Of a stretch of DNA of 64,000 nt, positions 34,311 through 44,740 are shown piece after piece. Numbering within the stretch: position 1 is the first letter of the stretch; each line of letters starts with the position of its first letter. This DNA comes from Cephalotus follicularis (Eukaryota > Streptophyta > Magnoliopsida > Oxalidales > Cephalotaceae). Location: positions 1 to 64,000 of the forward strand of contig BDDD01002030.1 in assembly GCA_001972305.1 (NCBI GenBank), in the 5' to 3' direction. Both the position numbers and the translations under genes were made by a program. The notes beneath the pieces were generated by a model. That model ran no database searches, was not told the origin of the DNA, and was given only the letters and a program-made list of their open reading frames with translations.

Positions 34311-35544
34311 GGTGTGATTCACACCATCTCTGAAGGGGTCGCATCTTATGGCGACCATAGCAGGGCTCGAAAAGCCTATGCTAGGCAGACCTTTGCTGTG
34401 CATCAATACATGCATAGCAAAAGGATGAAGACTGGTGGAGATGAGAAGGTAATATCCTTCTTCGAGGTGGACTATGAGGGAGTACGTCTCCCTCATGATG
34501 ATCCAGTAGTGGTGACTCTTCAAGTGGAACGGTTCACTATGAAGAGGATCCTCATTGATAAAGGGAGCTCGACAGTTATCCTATACAAGCACGCTTTTGA
34601 ACAGCTGAGGATACTAGCGACCAATTTATGCTCGTGAAAACTCCTCGGTGGGCTTTGCAGAAGAGATGGCCCATCCTCTGGGATCCATCGAAGAGTCAGT
34701 GGTAGCAGGCACGGCCCCACACCAGACTCAAGTGCAAATGACATTCCTGGTGGTTGATACACCAAGCCCATACAATGCAATAGTTGTGTGACTAGGTCTG
34801 AATTTGATGGAAGCGATAGTGTCGACACGACACTTATTAATGAAATTCCCAACTAGGTTTTGGTGCGGGGGAAGTCTGCGGAGACCAACAGGTTGCAAGG
34901 CAGTGTTACAAGACTTCCATAATGGACAAGGGAAAGACAAAAGCCCTTCCAATTACAAATGTAGAGGTCAGAGGAGAAGTGGAGCCTGAGCATCCACAAC
35001 CGGTGGAGGATGTTATGCAGGTGCCTTTAGAGGAAGGCAATGTAGAGAAAGTGTTCCAAGTTGGCTCACAGCTTAGAGAGGTGGAGAAAGAGGAACTAAT
35101 AACGTTCCTAAAAAGCAACATAGATGTATTTTCCTAGTTGGTAGAGGAGATCCCTGGGATCTGCCCAAAGGTTCTGGTGCACAGGTTGAGTGTGGATCCA
35201 ATGAGTCCTCCGACCAGGTAAAAGAAAAGGAACTTCGCTCCTTAAAGGCAACAGGTGATAGCAGATGAAGTAAACAAGCTATTGCAAGCGGGGTTCATAA
35301 AGGAGGTGCAATATTCTACTCGCTGCCGAACCCAATCCTAGTCAAGAAGGCTAATGGAAAGCGGAGGATGTGCATAGAATTTACAGACCTCAACAAAGCT
35401 AGTCCAAAAGACCACTTCCCCCTCCCGAAGATTGATCAATTGGTGGATGCAACCTCCGGTTAGAGAGTGTTAAGCTTATTGGATGCGTACTCGGGATATA
35501 ATCAAATCCCTATGTATGGGCTAGACGAGAACAAGACAACTTTT
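34311..35544 (+). pseudogene. R1 protease and RT N-terminal part
   Basis: The protease is recognised by FFEVDYEGVRLPHDDPVVVTLQVE and the active site LIDKGSSTVILYKHAFEQL (34550-34610), with Lys at the position before Gly. RT begins near 35140 (EEIPGICPKVLVHRLSVDP), then NPILVKKANGKRRMCIEFTDLN, PKDHFPLPKIDQLVDAT and LLDAYSGYNQIPM. There are stops near 35219, 35246 and 35461. The frame is cut by U1 after DENKTTF; it resumes near 47986 with ITNRGMYCYKVMPFGLKN. Confidence 0.85.
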
Positions 35545-35698
35545 TGTTAGATGTAGTGTTCCGACAAGCCATTGGATGGGTTGCCGTATTATATTGGTCC
35601 TTGTATATAAATAATCTTATTCCTTTTATATATGAAAAGTGCTAATTTTTTATGGCAATATCACTTGTGTTTTATCACTTAATTGAAGTAGTTTATTA
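35545..35698 (+). repeat. U1 left piece: insertion in R1 RT
   Basis: R1 coding stops at 35544 and TGTTAGATGTAG begins. This piece continues at 45931 beyond C2. The strand is not certain. Confidence 0.55.
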
Positions 35699-36866
35699 TG
35701 TTGGCCTTTGCCACCCCGTTAATTGCATTAACATATGTTATTTTGATGATTAACAAATGTATAACACTTGTATGCATAATTCTCTGAGTTACAACTTCAT
35801 ATACTCACTTGATTTTGTGTCCAAAGTTATGCCAAGGTCATTTCTGCAGGTACAGGGCAATCCAGCCGACTGCCAAGGTTGAGTAGTCAACTTCCATGGG
35901 TTGTGTAGCCGACTGGTTCTTCAAACTACTACAGAAACTGCAGGAACACATGATCCAGCCGACGGCCACAGGGGAGCAGTCGACTGCCAGGCCAAGACAG
36001 CTGACTGCCACAGGGGGCCAGTCGACTGCCAGAGGATCCAGTCGACTTCCAGGGTATCCAGCCGACTGTCCACATTTGTGCAAATTCATGCAGAAACTTT
36101 TGTAACTCCATTTGTAGCTCCAACAGCCGACTGGAACAGAGCACCAGTCGACTGCCATGTCTACCAGCCGACTGCCCAGAGGAAGTAGCCGACTGTCCAT
36201 CACCAACGGGTATGTTCAAAATACGCGCCATCAAATCCAGCTGACTGCCGTATAAATCCAGCCGACTGGATTTGTAACAGACCTTTAAAAATAGATCCGT
36301 TGGAAGCACAACTATATAAGGCAAATTGGAGCTCTTGCACAATGGATCAAGCTTTCAAGTTGAATATTCATTCTAGCTATCTCAAGCAACATTCTAGCAC
36401 TCTAAACTTCAAAAGAAAGCATCAAAGAAGCTACAACACACATTGCAAAGCTCTAAACTTTACATTTCATATACACTAGAAGCTTTGTTCAAATTGAGCT
36501 ATATTGTAAACAAATTCGTTGCGAATTTGTAATCCTTTAAAAATTTACTTTCACACACAAACAAGAGAGGTTGTCTCTTGTTTTGCTCGGTTGGAGCAAA
36601 CTTGTATTCGCTTGGTTTGAGCGAAGGTAGTCGAAGCTCGGTTGGAGTTTCAAGCCCAGATTGGGGCATAGATAGTGAAATACTCAAGGGGAGGCCTTGG
36701 GGAGTGGACAAGGCGGTTTGCCGAACCACTATACATCTGTTTGCAATCTCTCTCAACCCTACACTCTTTATATTTCCGCATTTGTGTGATTGAATTTAAA
36801 TTGGTTCTTGTTTAATTGCTAGTTATTTTTTAAAAGTCTATTCACCCCCCCTCTAGACTTCTTACA
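35699..36866 (+). repeat. C2 5' LTR
   Basis: TGTTGGCCTTTGCC to 'cttcttaca', 1168 bp. It is flanked on the left by TATTA (35694-35698), against TACTA after the right LTR. A TATA box TATATAAG is at 36313-36320. About fifteen CAGYCGACTG-type motifs lie at 35861-36275. Chance ORFs through this array give repetitive Asp-Cys-rich peptides. Confidence 0.93.
36313..36320 (+). promoter_or_regulatory. C2 5' LTR TATA box
   Basis: TATATAAG sits downstream of the motif array and about 550 bp before the primer site. In the 3' LTR the same site reads TACATAAG (45375-45382). Confidence 0.65.
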
Positions 36867-36868
36867 AT

Positions 36869-36879
36869 TGGTATCAGAG
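36869..36879 (+). other. C2 primer-binding site (tRNA-iMet)
   Basis: TGGTATCAGAG lies 2 bp after the LTR end. Confidence 0.9.
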
Positions 36880-36924
36880 AGTGGTTGCTCATGTTTTTAA
36901 GATTAACATCTTGTGTAAAAGATC

Positions 36925-37545
36925 ATGGCCTCAACTAGCATGAACAACCAATCTAGACACAATGACGATGTCTCCGAATTTAAGGTACCATTCTTTAGTG
37001 GTGACGATTTTCCATATTGGAAAAGTCGGATGGAAATATACCTTAAGTCTAGAGACTTTAGAAATTGGCTTAGTGTGAAAAATGGCCCTCACATCCCTAC
37101 GAAATTAAATGACAAAAATGAACTCGTTTCCAAATCGGAAGACGAATGGGATGAGGATGATTTTAGGAAATTGACCATAGACAATAAAGCCCTTAACATT
37201 TTGCTAGTGTCCCTAGATAAAACCGAATACAATCTCGTTAGGAGATGTACTTCCGCACATGAAGTGTGGAAATTGCTCATCCTTACCCATGAGGGTACCG
37301 AGCAAGTTAAGAATGCTAAACTTGCTTTATTAAATAGAGATTATGAATTGTTCAAAATGCAATCGAATGAATCTATCAAAAATTTGTATAATCGGTTGGT
37401 TGACATTACTAATGGTTTACTTGGTCTTGGCAAGGTTTTTGGAAAGGATGTACTTGTCAGGAAATTGCTAGGGTGTCTCAATGATGAGTGGGAACCCAAG
37501 GTGACGGCAATTGAAGAATCAAAGTGTAAGAACCCAAATTTCATG
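36925..37545 (+). pseudogene. C2 gag, N-terminal part
   Basis: This is the copia Gag capsid region of the UBN2 type: it opens at the ATG at 36925 (MASTSMNNQSRHND), then VPFFSGDDFPYWKSRMEIYLKS, the DNKALNILLVSL block, EVWKLLILTHEGTEQVKNAKL and NLYNRLVDITNGLLGLGK. It is open for 207 codons, then runs into L4 at about 37545. The C-terminal half resumes at 38227. It is typical of the SIRE lineage, whose gag is large. Confidence 0.92.
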
Positions 37546-38226
37546 TAAGATATTAATTATGTTTGCTTTTGTGTATTTGGCAGATATTTTAAGGGACCCG
37601 TAGTATGACCCTACGCTCGGAGAGTACGGGGGTTCCGCTCCCCGGTGAGCGGACGGGGGGTCCCGCTGCCCTATGATTTTCATGTTTACGAAATGATCTA
37701 GTTATGATATTAACTAGAAAAGTGATATGTTTTATGAAATGTTTTGGTCATATATGTTGACCAGAAAATTGTTATGATAAAATGTGTTTAAACACCTTAC
37801 TGAGCTGTTTTGAGCTCATTCCTTTCAATGTTGTTTTCAAATAAAATGTTTTCAGGAAAGGAATGAATGGAGGTTGCAAGCTTGAGGGAGCTTTTAAGTA
37901 GTTTTTGAGAAATAAAAGCTATGCGATGATACTCGCATTATGTTTTGTAATAAGAATAACGTTTTTCCGCTGTAACATGTGTTTATATAAGAATTGTGAT
38001 CCTGTGTAATGTAACCAACGATATGGTTAAGACACCTTTATGTAGAATGATTATGTATAAAGTTTTGGATTTAAGGTTATGAATTATGTTACGAGACATA
38101 AGTTTATGATGTTGTGTACTTTTAGAATATAGTACGAAAGAATGTAACGTTTCACACCCAACGTAGCGCAACCGATCTTCGGAGTTCGCTTTGAGCTTAA
38201 GGTGGACTCGGGTCGGGGTCGCTACA
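37546..38226 (+). repeat. L4: gypsy-type LTR fragment inside C2 gag
   Basis: About 680 bp that is not copia-like: it has a 'cttactgagctgttttgagctcatt' block like the 3' part of chromovirus LTRs (compare 7711), an 'aataaaagc' stretch and an end GGGGTCGCTACA at 38226. No target duplication is evident (left TTTCA, right CAAAG), and it is much shorter than the other gypsy LTRs here. It is probably a truncated LTR. The left boundary is set by the end of gag coding. Confidence 0.55.
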
Positions 38227-39350
38227 CAAAGGATCTAAAGACCATGGAGATTGAAGAACTTCTTGGCTCCCTCATGACTCATGAGGTAAAATTGAACAAG
38301 AAATCCGCCAACCTTGTGGAGACAAAGCCGCAAGAGGAAAGAAGGAAGGACATAGCCCTCAAGAGCACTCACAAGGAAGAAGTATCAAGTGAGGAGGAGC
38401 TAGAAGAAGAGGACTACGTTCTCTCTGCGAAACGTTTCACAAAAATTGCAAAGATGAACAAAGCAAGAAGGTTCCAAAAGAAGAACTTCAACAAAGGGGA
38501 GGGAAGCAAAATGGATCCTCCTACATGCTTTGAATGCAACAAACCGGGACATATCAAAGTGGATTGTCCTCAATTGAAGAAGAAGAAACTATTCAAGAAG
38601 AAAGCCCTCAATGCTTGGCACTTAAGTGATGATGACTCTTCCGATGATGAAGTCACCGATCAAGTGGCAAACCTTTGCTTCATGGCATTGAGCGACACCG
38701 AGGATAGCGACAATGAGGTAGACGATTCTTACACCTTTGGTGAATTGCTTGTTGAGTTTAAAAAGAAATGCTCACAATGTTCTTCACTTAAGAAAAATAT
38801 AGTTAATATTGAAAATGAGAAGGACTTGCTAGGAATTGAAAATGAGAAATTAAAAAGTGAGCTTAGTCTTTTGAAAAATGACATAGCTAAACCTACTCCA
38901 TCTAATGACATTGCTTTAGAAAAGGAAGTAGAAGCACTAAAAGAAAAGAATGTGAATTTAGAAAAATCATTTAGTAAATTCACATTAGGTAGCAAGAAAT
39001 TAGAGGAGATGCTAGGTAGTCAAAGATCGTACTTGGACAAAACCGGTATAGGCTATGCTCCTCTAGAGGTTAAGGCTAAGTTGAAGAATGCTAAAACTAG
39101 ACCTCATTGTACTTATTGCAATAAGATAGGACATGTTAGAAGTAAATGTTTTAAAAGGATTGCACACTCACATTCACACACTAGACCATCACCTAATCAT
39201 AATCCTATTACATTTAGGCAAGTGTGGGTTCCCAAGGGAACCGTTAAACAAAAGAGTAACTATAAAGGAACCAACAAACAATGGGTACCAAGGTCAAAAT
39301 CCTTTGATGTTTTTGTAGGTGGAAGTTTGCTTGCAAGCAAACCACAGTGA
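38227..39350 (+). pseudogene. C2 gag, C-terminal part with two zinc knuckles
   Basis: It resumes at TKDLKTMEIEELLGSLMTHE. A Lys/Glu-rich stretch follows, then knuckle CFECNKPGHIKVDC (about 38530-38570), an acidic region, a coiled-coil-like segment (KKNIVNIENEKDLLGIENEK), and a second knuckle CTYCNKIGHVRSKC (about 39110-39150), then VWVPKG. It ends at a stop at 39350. The pol frame is shifted by +1 and overlaps the last 32 bases, so a frameshift separates gag from pol in this copy. Confidence 0.9.
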
Positions 39351-42300
39351 GGAACAACCATGGTACGTGGATAGCGGGTGCTCAAAGCACATGACGGGTG
39401 ACAAAAGCCTCTTCATTGATCTTAAAGAAGTTGATGGAGGAAAGGTCACCTTTGGAGATAACAACAAGGCCAAAATTGTTGGTATTGGCTCAATAGGTAA
39501 CAAATTTAATACTTTAATTGAAAATGTCTCATATGTTGTAGGCCTTAAACACAATTTACTTAGTGTTAGCCAATTGTGTGATAAAGGATTTAAGATCAAT
39601 TTTGAATCCTCTTGTTGTCACATAATTGACATTAGCACCAATGATGTGAAGTTTGTTGGTCATAGGCAAGGCAATGGGTATGTTGTTTATCTAAAAGAAA
39701 TGTTTTCAAAAGATGTTTGTTTTAATGCTAATACTAATGATAAATGGCTTTGGCATAGAAGGTTAGGCCATACTAGCATAGATGTTCTTGCCAAACTTTC
39801 AAGAAAAGATTTAGTAATTGGTTTGCCAAAAATGAAATTTGAAAATGATAAATTATGTGATGCTTGTGCACAAGGCAAACAAACAAGAACATCTTTTAAA
39901 GCTAAAAATGTTGTTTCTACTACTAGAATTTTGCAACTATTACACATTGATTTGTTTGGACCAACTAGAACTTTAAGTCTTGGTGGTAAACAATATGGCT
40001 TAGTTATTGTTGATGATTATTCTAGGTTTACTTGGGTTATTTTCTTAGCTTTAAAGAGTGATGCCTTAGATTCCTTTGTTAAATTTAGCAGACGAATTCA
40101 AAATGAAAAGAGTCTATCTATCGTTAGCATACGTAGTGATCACAGCAAAGAATTTGAAAATCTTGGTTTTGAAAACTTTTGTGATGAACTAGGTATTCAT
40201 CATAACTTCTCAGCTCCTAGAACTCCTCAACAAAATGGTGTTGTTGAAAGGAGGAATAGAACCCTAAAAGAAATTGGGAGAACCATGTTATGTGAAAATA
40301 ATTTGCCTAAATATCTTTGGGCCGAAGCCGTGAACACCGCATGTTACATAATAAATAGAGTCATGATTAGATTTATTTTAAAGAAAACCCCATATGAACT
40401 TTTCAATGATAGAAAACCAAGTGTTAGTCACTTGAGACCTTTTGGTTGCAAAGTTTTCATTTTAAATAATGGGAAAGACAATCTTGGAAAATTTGATGCC
40501 AAAAGTGATGAAGGAATATTTCTAGGGTACTCTTTAAATTCTAAGGCATATAGGGTGTTTAATAAAAGGACTTTAATTATTGAAGAGTCTATTCATGTAT
40601 TGTTTGAAGAGTCTAATAGTGCTCCGAGAAAGGGAGACATTGTTGATGATGTAGGGATTTTGGAGCAAATGGAAGGCTTGGACATCTCCAAAGAAGATGT
40701 CAAAATTGACAAGATGGAAGGAGATGGTGCACATGAAGAAGAAATTCAACAAACACAAGTCACCAAGGAGCCCGTAGCTAGAAGGGAACGAGAGTATGTC
40801 AAAGACAACGAGGTAGTCGGTAATCCTACCGAGGGGGTAAGAACTCGTTCCGCTCTTAGGGAGTATTGTGATAATGTAGCTTTTATTTCCAATATCGAAC
40901 CCAAAAAAATTTTTGATGCTTTAAATGATGATTGTTGGATTGTGGCTATGCAAGAGGAACTAAACCAATTTGACAAAAGTAATGTTTGGTCATTAGTTCC
41001 TACGCCTAAAAATCAATCCATCATTGGAACTAAATGGATTTTTAGGAATAAAATGGATGAAAATGTGTTGGTTATTTGAAATAAAGCTAGATTGGTTGCA
41101 CAAGGTTATAGTCAAGAAGAAGGCATTGACTATCATGAAACCTTTGCTCCAGTAGCTAGACTAGAATCTATTAGATTGTTAATGGCCTTTGCTTGTTTTA
41201 AAGGTTTTACATTGCATGAAATGGATGTCAAAAGTGCATTTTTAAATGGCATTATAAATGAGGAAGTTTTTGTTAAACAACCTCTGGGATTTGAAAATAT
41301 GCATTTTCCCGATCATGTTTTTAAATTGTCTAAAGCACTTTATGGCTTAAAGCAAGCACCAACATGGTATGAAAGGCTTTCAAAATTTCTCTTGGAAAAT
41401 TATTTTAAAAGAGGTTTAGTTGATAAAACACTTTTTGTAAAAACTAAACTTGATGATATTCTTATTGTACAAATATATGTAGATGACATTATATTTGGTT
41501 CTACTAACGATTCTCTTTGTGTTGAGTTTGCTAACACTATGCAAGGTGAATTCGAGATGAGCATGATGGGAGAACAGAAGTATTTCCTTGGATTTCAAAT
41601 CCAACAAGGAAGTGAAGGCACTTTCATCAACCAATCCAAATACACAAAGGACTTACTCAAAAGATTTGGAATGGAACACTCAAAGCCTTGCAAGACTCCA
41701 ATGAGCATAACGACCAAACTTGACAAGGATGAAAATGGTAAAGAGGTAGATCAAAAACTTTATAGAAGTATGATAGGATATCTCCTTTACCTTACCGCTA
41801 GTAGACCGGGCATAATGTTTAGTGTATTTCTATGTGCTAGGTATCAATCATCACCTAAAGAATCTCACTTAACTGCGGTTAAGCGAATCTTTAGATATCT
41901 TACATACACCCCTCTATTAGGATTGTTTTACTCGCATTATTCACTGTTTAATTTGCATGCATATTCCGATGCCGACTATGGTGGTTGCAAGCTAGATAGA
42001 AAGAGCACTAGTGGCACTTGCCAATTCCTAGGAAATTCTTTAGTGTATTGGTTTTCCAAGAAGCAAAACAGTGTAGCTCTTTCAACCACCGAAGCCGAAT
42101 ACGTAGCGGCGGGAAGTTGTTGTGCACAAGTCTTGTGGCTAAAGCAACAACTTTGTGACTTCGGCATTAGCATTAGCAATGTATGCATAAAATGTGATAA
42201 TACTAGTGCTATCAACTTGAGTAGAAATCCTGTTCAACACTCTAAGTCTAAGCATATTGAAATTAGACATCATTTTCTTAGAGACCATGTTGAAAAGGGT

Positions 42301-42420
42301 GATATTTTCCTTGAATATATTGACACCTTGAACCAAGTTGCAGATATATTCACAAAGCCGCTGGACAATGAAAGGTTCTGCACATTGCGAAGGGAGCTAG
42401 GTATGCAAAATCCCTCCTAA
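39319..42420 (+). pseudogene. C2 pol: protease, integrase, RT, RNase H
   Basis: A single frame with one internal stop (TGA at 41077-41079). Domains in order: protease active site WYVDSGCSKHM (39360-39390); integrase zinc domain H..H with CDAC (HRRLGH near 39755, CDAC near 39860); integrase core Asp in HIDLFGP, Asp in RSDHSKEFEN, Glu in NGVVERRNRTLKE; RT with LHEMDVKSAFLNG and YVDD box at 41478-41490 (IYVDDIIFGS); RNase H with DADYGG, TTEAEYVAA, CDNTSAINL and TKPLDNERF. All catalytic residues I can see are present. The order protease-integrase-RT defines Ty1/copia. The SIRE lineage is inferred from the extra ORF downstream. Confidence 0.95.
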
Positions 42421-42824
42421 CTCTCAATATATGTGCAATTGTGATACTTTGTTAATTTTTGATTGAATTGGCTTGAAAAATGTTTTTCAAAATTCATCAT
42501 GCATTAAACATTGAGTTTTTAACTCAATAACATGAATTAGCTCATGAACCTAGGTTGCTATTAGTCCATAATAGTTAACCAAATGTTTGCAAAACAAATT
42601 GGATTGGCATTTTCTGCATTTCCAAATTCTGCAGAAAACAGCCGGCTGGACAATTTGTCTAGTCGACTGCCTGCCATCCAGTCGACTGGCATTAGAGGCC
42701 CAGTTGACTGGAAGTGCGGGAATCAGGGTTTTAAACCTGAATTCCCATCCTCTCTTTCACTTTCTCTCAAATTAAAAAATGCCCAAAACCCTATTCTCTC
42801 AACTCTCAACCTGCAAATCATCCA
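42421..42824. other. C2 spacer between pol and the extra ORF
   Basis: 404 bp without coding. It holds four GTCGAC-related motifs at 42640-42715 (CAGCCGGCTG, AGTCGACTG, CAGTCGACTG, CAGTTGACTG), so the motif occurs inside the element and not only in its LTRs. A Cys/Ser-free pyrimidine-rich run (42745-42780) precedes the extra ORF. Confidence 0.7.
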
Positions 42825-43950
42825 ATGGCACCAAAGAGACAAAAGAGCATGGCTTCTAGGCAACCAAGTGCTTCACAAGCGACTTTTGACTACGACAATA
42901 ACCTCTTTCTCTCCAAAGAGAAAGAAATTCGGTATAATTCTGTTTTTAGCTTTGTGAAATTACATTTTAAAAAATGGTTAACTAGAGATGTTTTAGTTAG
43001 CAATCTAGCTATTGTTATGACTTGGTTAGAAGGAATGGGTTGGTTTGACTATCTTTGCTCATCACATGTCATTTACCCTAGACTAGTCAAGTTGTTTTAT
43101 GCCAATCTTGATAGCTCAACCTCTTGCATTGCTAATTCTTTTGTCCTAGGCAATCCCATATCCATAACTCCTGAATTGATTGCCGAAACCCTAGGAATTC
43201 CCAATTCCGGAATAACACATTTTAATGATGTTGGAAAAGTGGAGGCCTTAGGGATTTGCTTGGAACAACCCAATGTTAACCCAATTATGAATGTGACTAG
43301 TAGCCATCTACCTATTGCCACTAGGATTATTCTCTTGCTTGTCACAAACACTTTCCTACCTAGAGAAGGCTCGCATACTCCGTTCAGAGCGAGACCTTAA
43401 ATTCGTAGCTTGTGTTAAAAATGGAACTCCCGTGAACCTTCCCTACCTAATAGTCAATCACATGCTTTCTAGACCCAATCATATCCCTTATCCTATACTT
43501 CTTAGTAGGAGTTTTGAATCTCTAAACCTAAACATTCCTGATGATGAGCAGTATGTCAAACCATCTCATAAGCAATTGATTAATAAGGCTGGGCTTAGAA
43601 TTTGTAATATTCGGTTTGAGGATGGATTGTGGGTTAAGTTACAAGGTGGGGGAAGAGAGCAAATGAGAGAACAAGCTAATGTTAGAGCTGGAGATGATGA
43701 GGATGACGATGAGGATGATGGTCAGTAGTTTGAGATACGACCAAGTGTTGGCACGAGCAGCAGCAGCACCAGACCTACCCTGGAGTCACTTCAGGCTAGG
43801 TTGGACTTGGCCCAGGCTGACATCGACTATCTTCGAGGGAGAGTGGACCAGATTTATGAGGGTCAAGCCACTCTCATTCAGGGTCAAGCCAATCTTTTAC
43901 AGATGTTCCAGAATGCATTTCCTCAACACCCTCCTCCCGATTCCTCTTGA
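42825..43950 (+). pseudogene. C2 extra ORF downstream of pol (plant transposon protein-like)
   Basis: An ORF of about 375 codons from the ATG at 42825 (MAPKRQKSMASRQPS). It has one frameshift near 43370-43400 and one in-frame TAG at 43726-43728, and ends with TGA at 43948-43950. The middle (YPRLVKLFYANLDSS, LGNPISITPELIAETLGIP) resembles the 'putative plant transposon protein' family (Transposase_32 type), known from plant retroelements. An acidic run (DEDDDEDDG) and a heptad-like segment (LQARLDLAQADIDYLRGRVD) follow. SIRE elements are known for an extra, so-called env-like ORF at this place. I see no signal peptide or clear membrane segment, so an envelope role is not supported. Confidence 0.75.
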
Positions 43951-44305
43951 GCTACATTTGTTGCAACTCATGTTTTCTTTGTATTTGTGAACATTGGTTA
44001 TGTAATGTCTTTCCTCAGTTTTTGATGAATTATGTTTTTGTAAAAGACAATTTGTGTTGGTTAATGTACTTGATGTTTTTAAGTGTTTAATGGCAATGTG
44101 TTTCAATCTCTATTGTCTTATGTTAAATGAATGTGATTTATATAATTATGTACTTTATTGCTTTGATCTTATTGTTAAATTGAATATGAATGCATATGTT
44201 GAGGGGGAGCTCTTCAATCCATGCTTTGGTTGAGGGGGAGCTTCCATGTTTCTTTTTGTTGTTTGACAAAAAGGGGGAGATGGTTATATTGCATAAATGT
44301 ATTTT

Positions 44306-44388
44306 AAAGTTGTATTTGGTGAGAAATATATATAAAGTTGTATTTGGTGAGAAATATATAAAGTTGTATTTGGTGAGAAATATATATG
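44306..44388 (+). repeat. Three short tandem repeats in C2 3' UTR
   Basis: Units with the core AAAGTTGTATTTGGTGAGAA start at 44306, 44334 and 44360. Confidence 0.88.
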
Positions 44389-44461
44389 CTTTGCATTTGA
44401 GGGAAAGATGTTTTAAATTGCATAATGGTTATAAATGTTTGGAATCTTGAATTGAGATTGT

Positions 44462-44597
44462 ACTTGCATTTGGAATGTAGCATAATGTTAAGATTGCATT
44501 GCATTTGTAGAATGCTAAGTGGAGATTGCACTTGCATTTGGAATGTAGCATAATGTTAAGATTGCATTGCATTTGTAGAATGCTAAGTGGTTAAAGG
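44462..44597 (+). repeat. 68-bp tandem duplication in C2 3' UTR
   Basis: The unit beginning ACTTGCATTTGGAATGTAGC starts at 44462 and again at 44530, nearly identical. Confidence 0.88.
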
Positions 44598-44726
44598 TGC
44601 ATACGTTGTTGGTTTATGCTATCAAATGCATTGGATACGATAGAATTGATAAAATTGAACTTTGGAAACTAAAAATGATTAGTTTGTCAAGAATTTATGC
44701 AAAATACGCATGTTTTGTCAATCATC

Positions 44727-44740
44727 AAAAAGGGGGAGAT
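44727..44740 (+). other. C2 polypurine tract
   Basis: AAAAAGGGGGAGAT directly before the 3' LTR start TGTTGGCC. Confidence 0.9.

Larger units (their letters stand above)
43951..44726 (+). other. C2 3' untranslated region with tandem repeats
   Basis: No coding. It holds three units of 26-28 bp (AAAGTTGTATTTGGTGAGAA core, 44306-44388) and two units of 68 bp (44462-44597). Three G-rich tracts resembling polypurine tracts precede the real one (about 44199, 44232 and 44270). Confidence 0.8.

Noticed and set aside
35901..36206. Repetitive Cys/Asp-rich ORFs on both strands in the C2 LTR
   Set aside because: They are translations of the GTCGAC motif array and differ between the two LTRs; no sign of a real protein.
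42825..43950. Retroviral envelope gene
   Set aside because: No signal peptide, clear membrane anchor or cleavage site is visible; the resemblance is to plant transposon-associated proteins.
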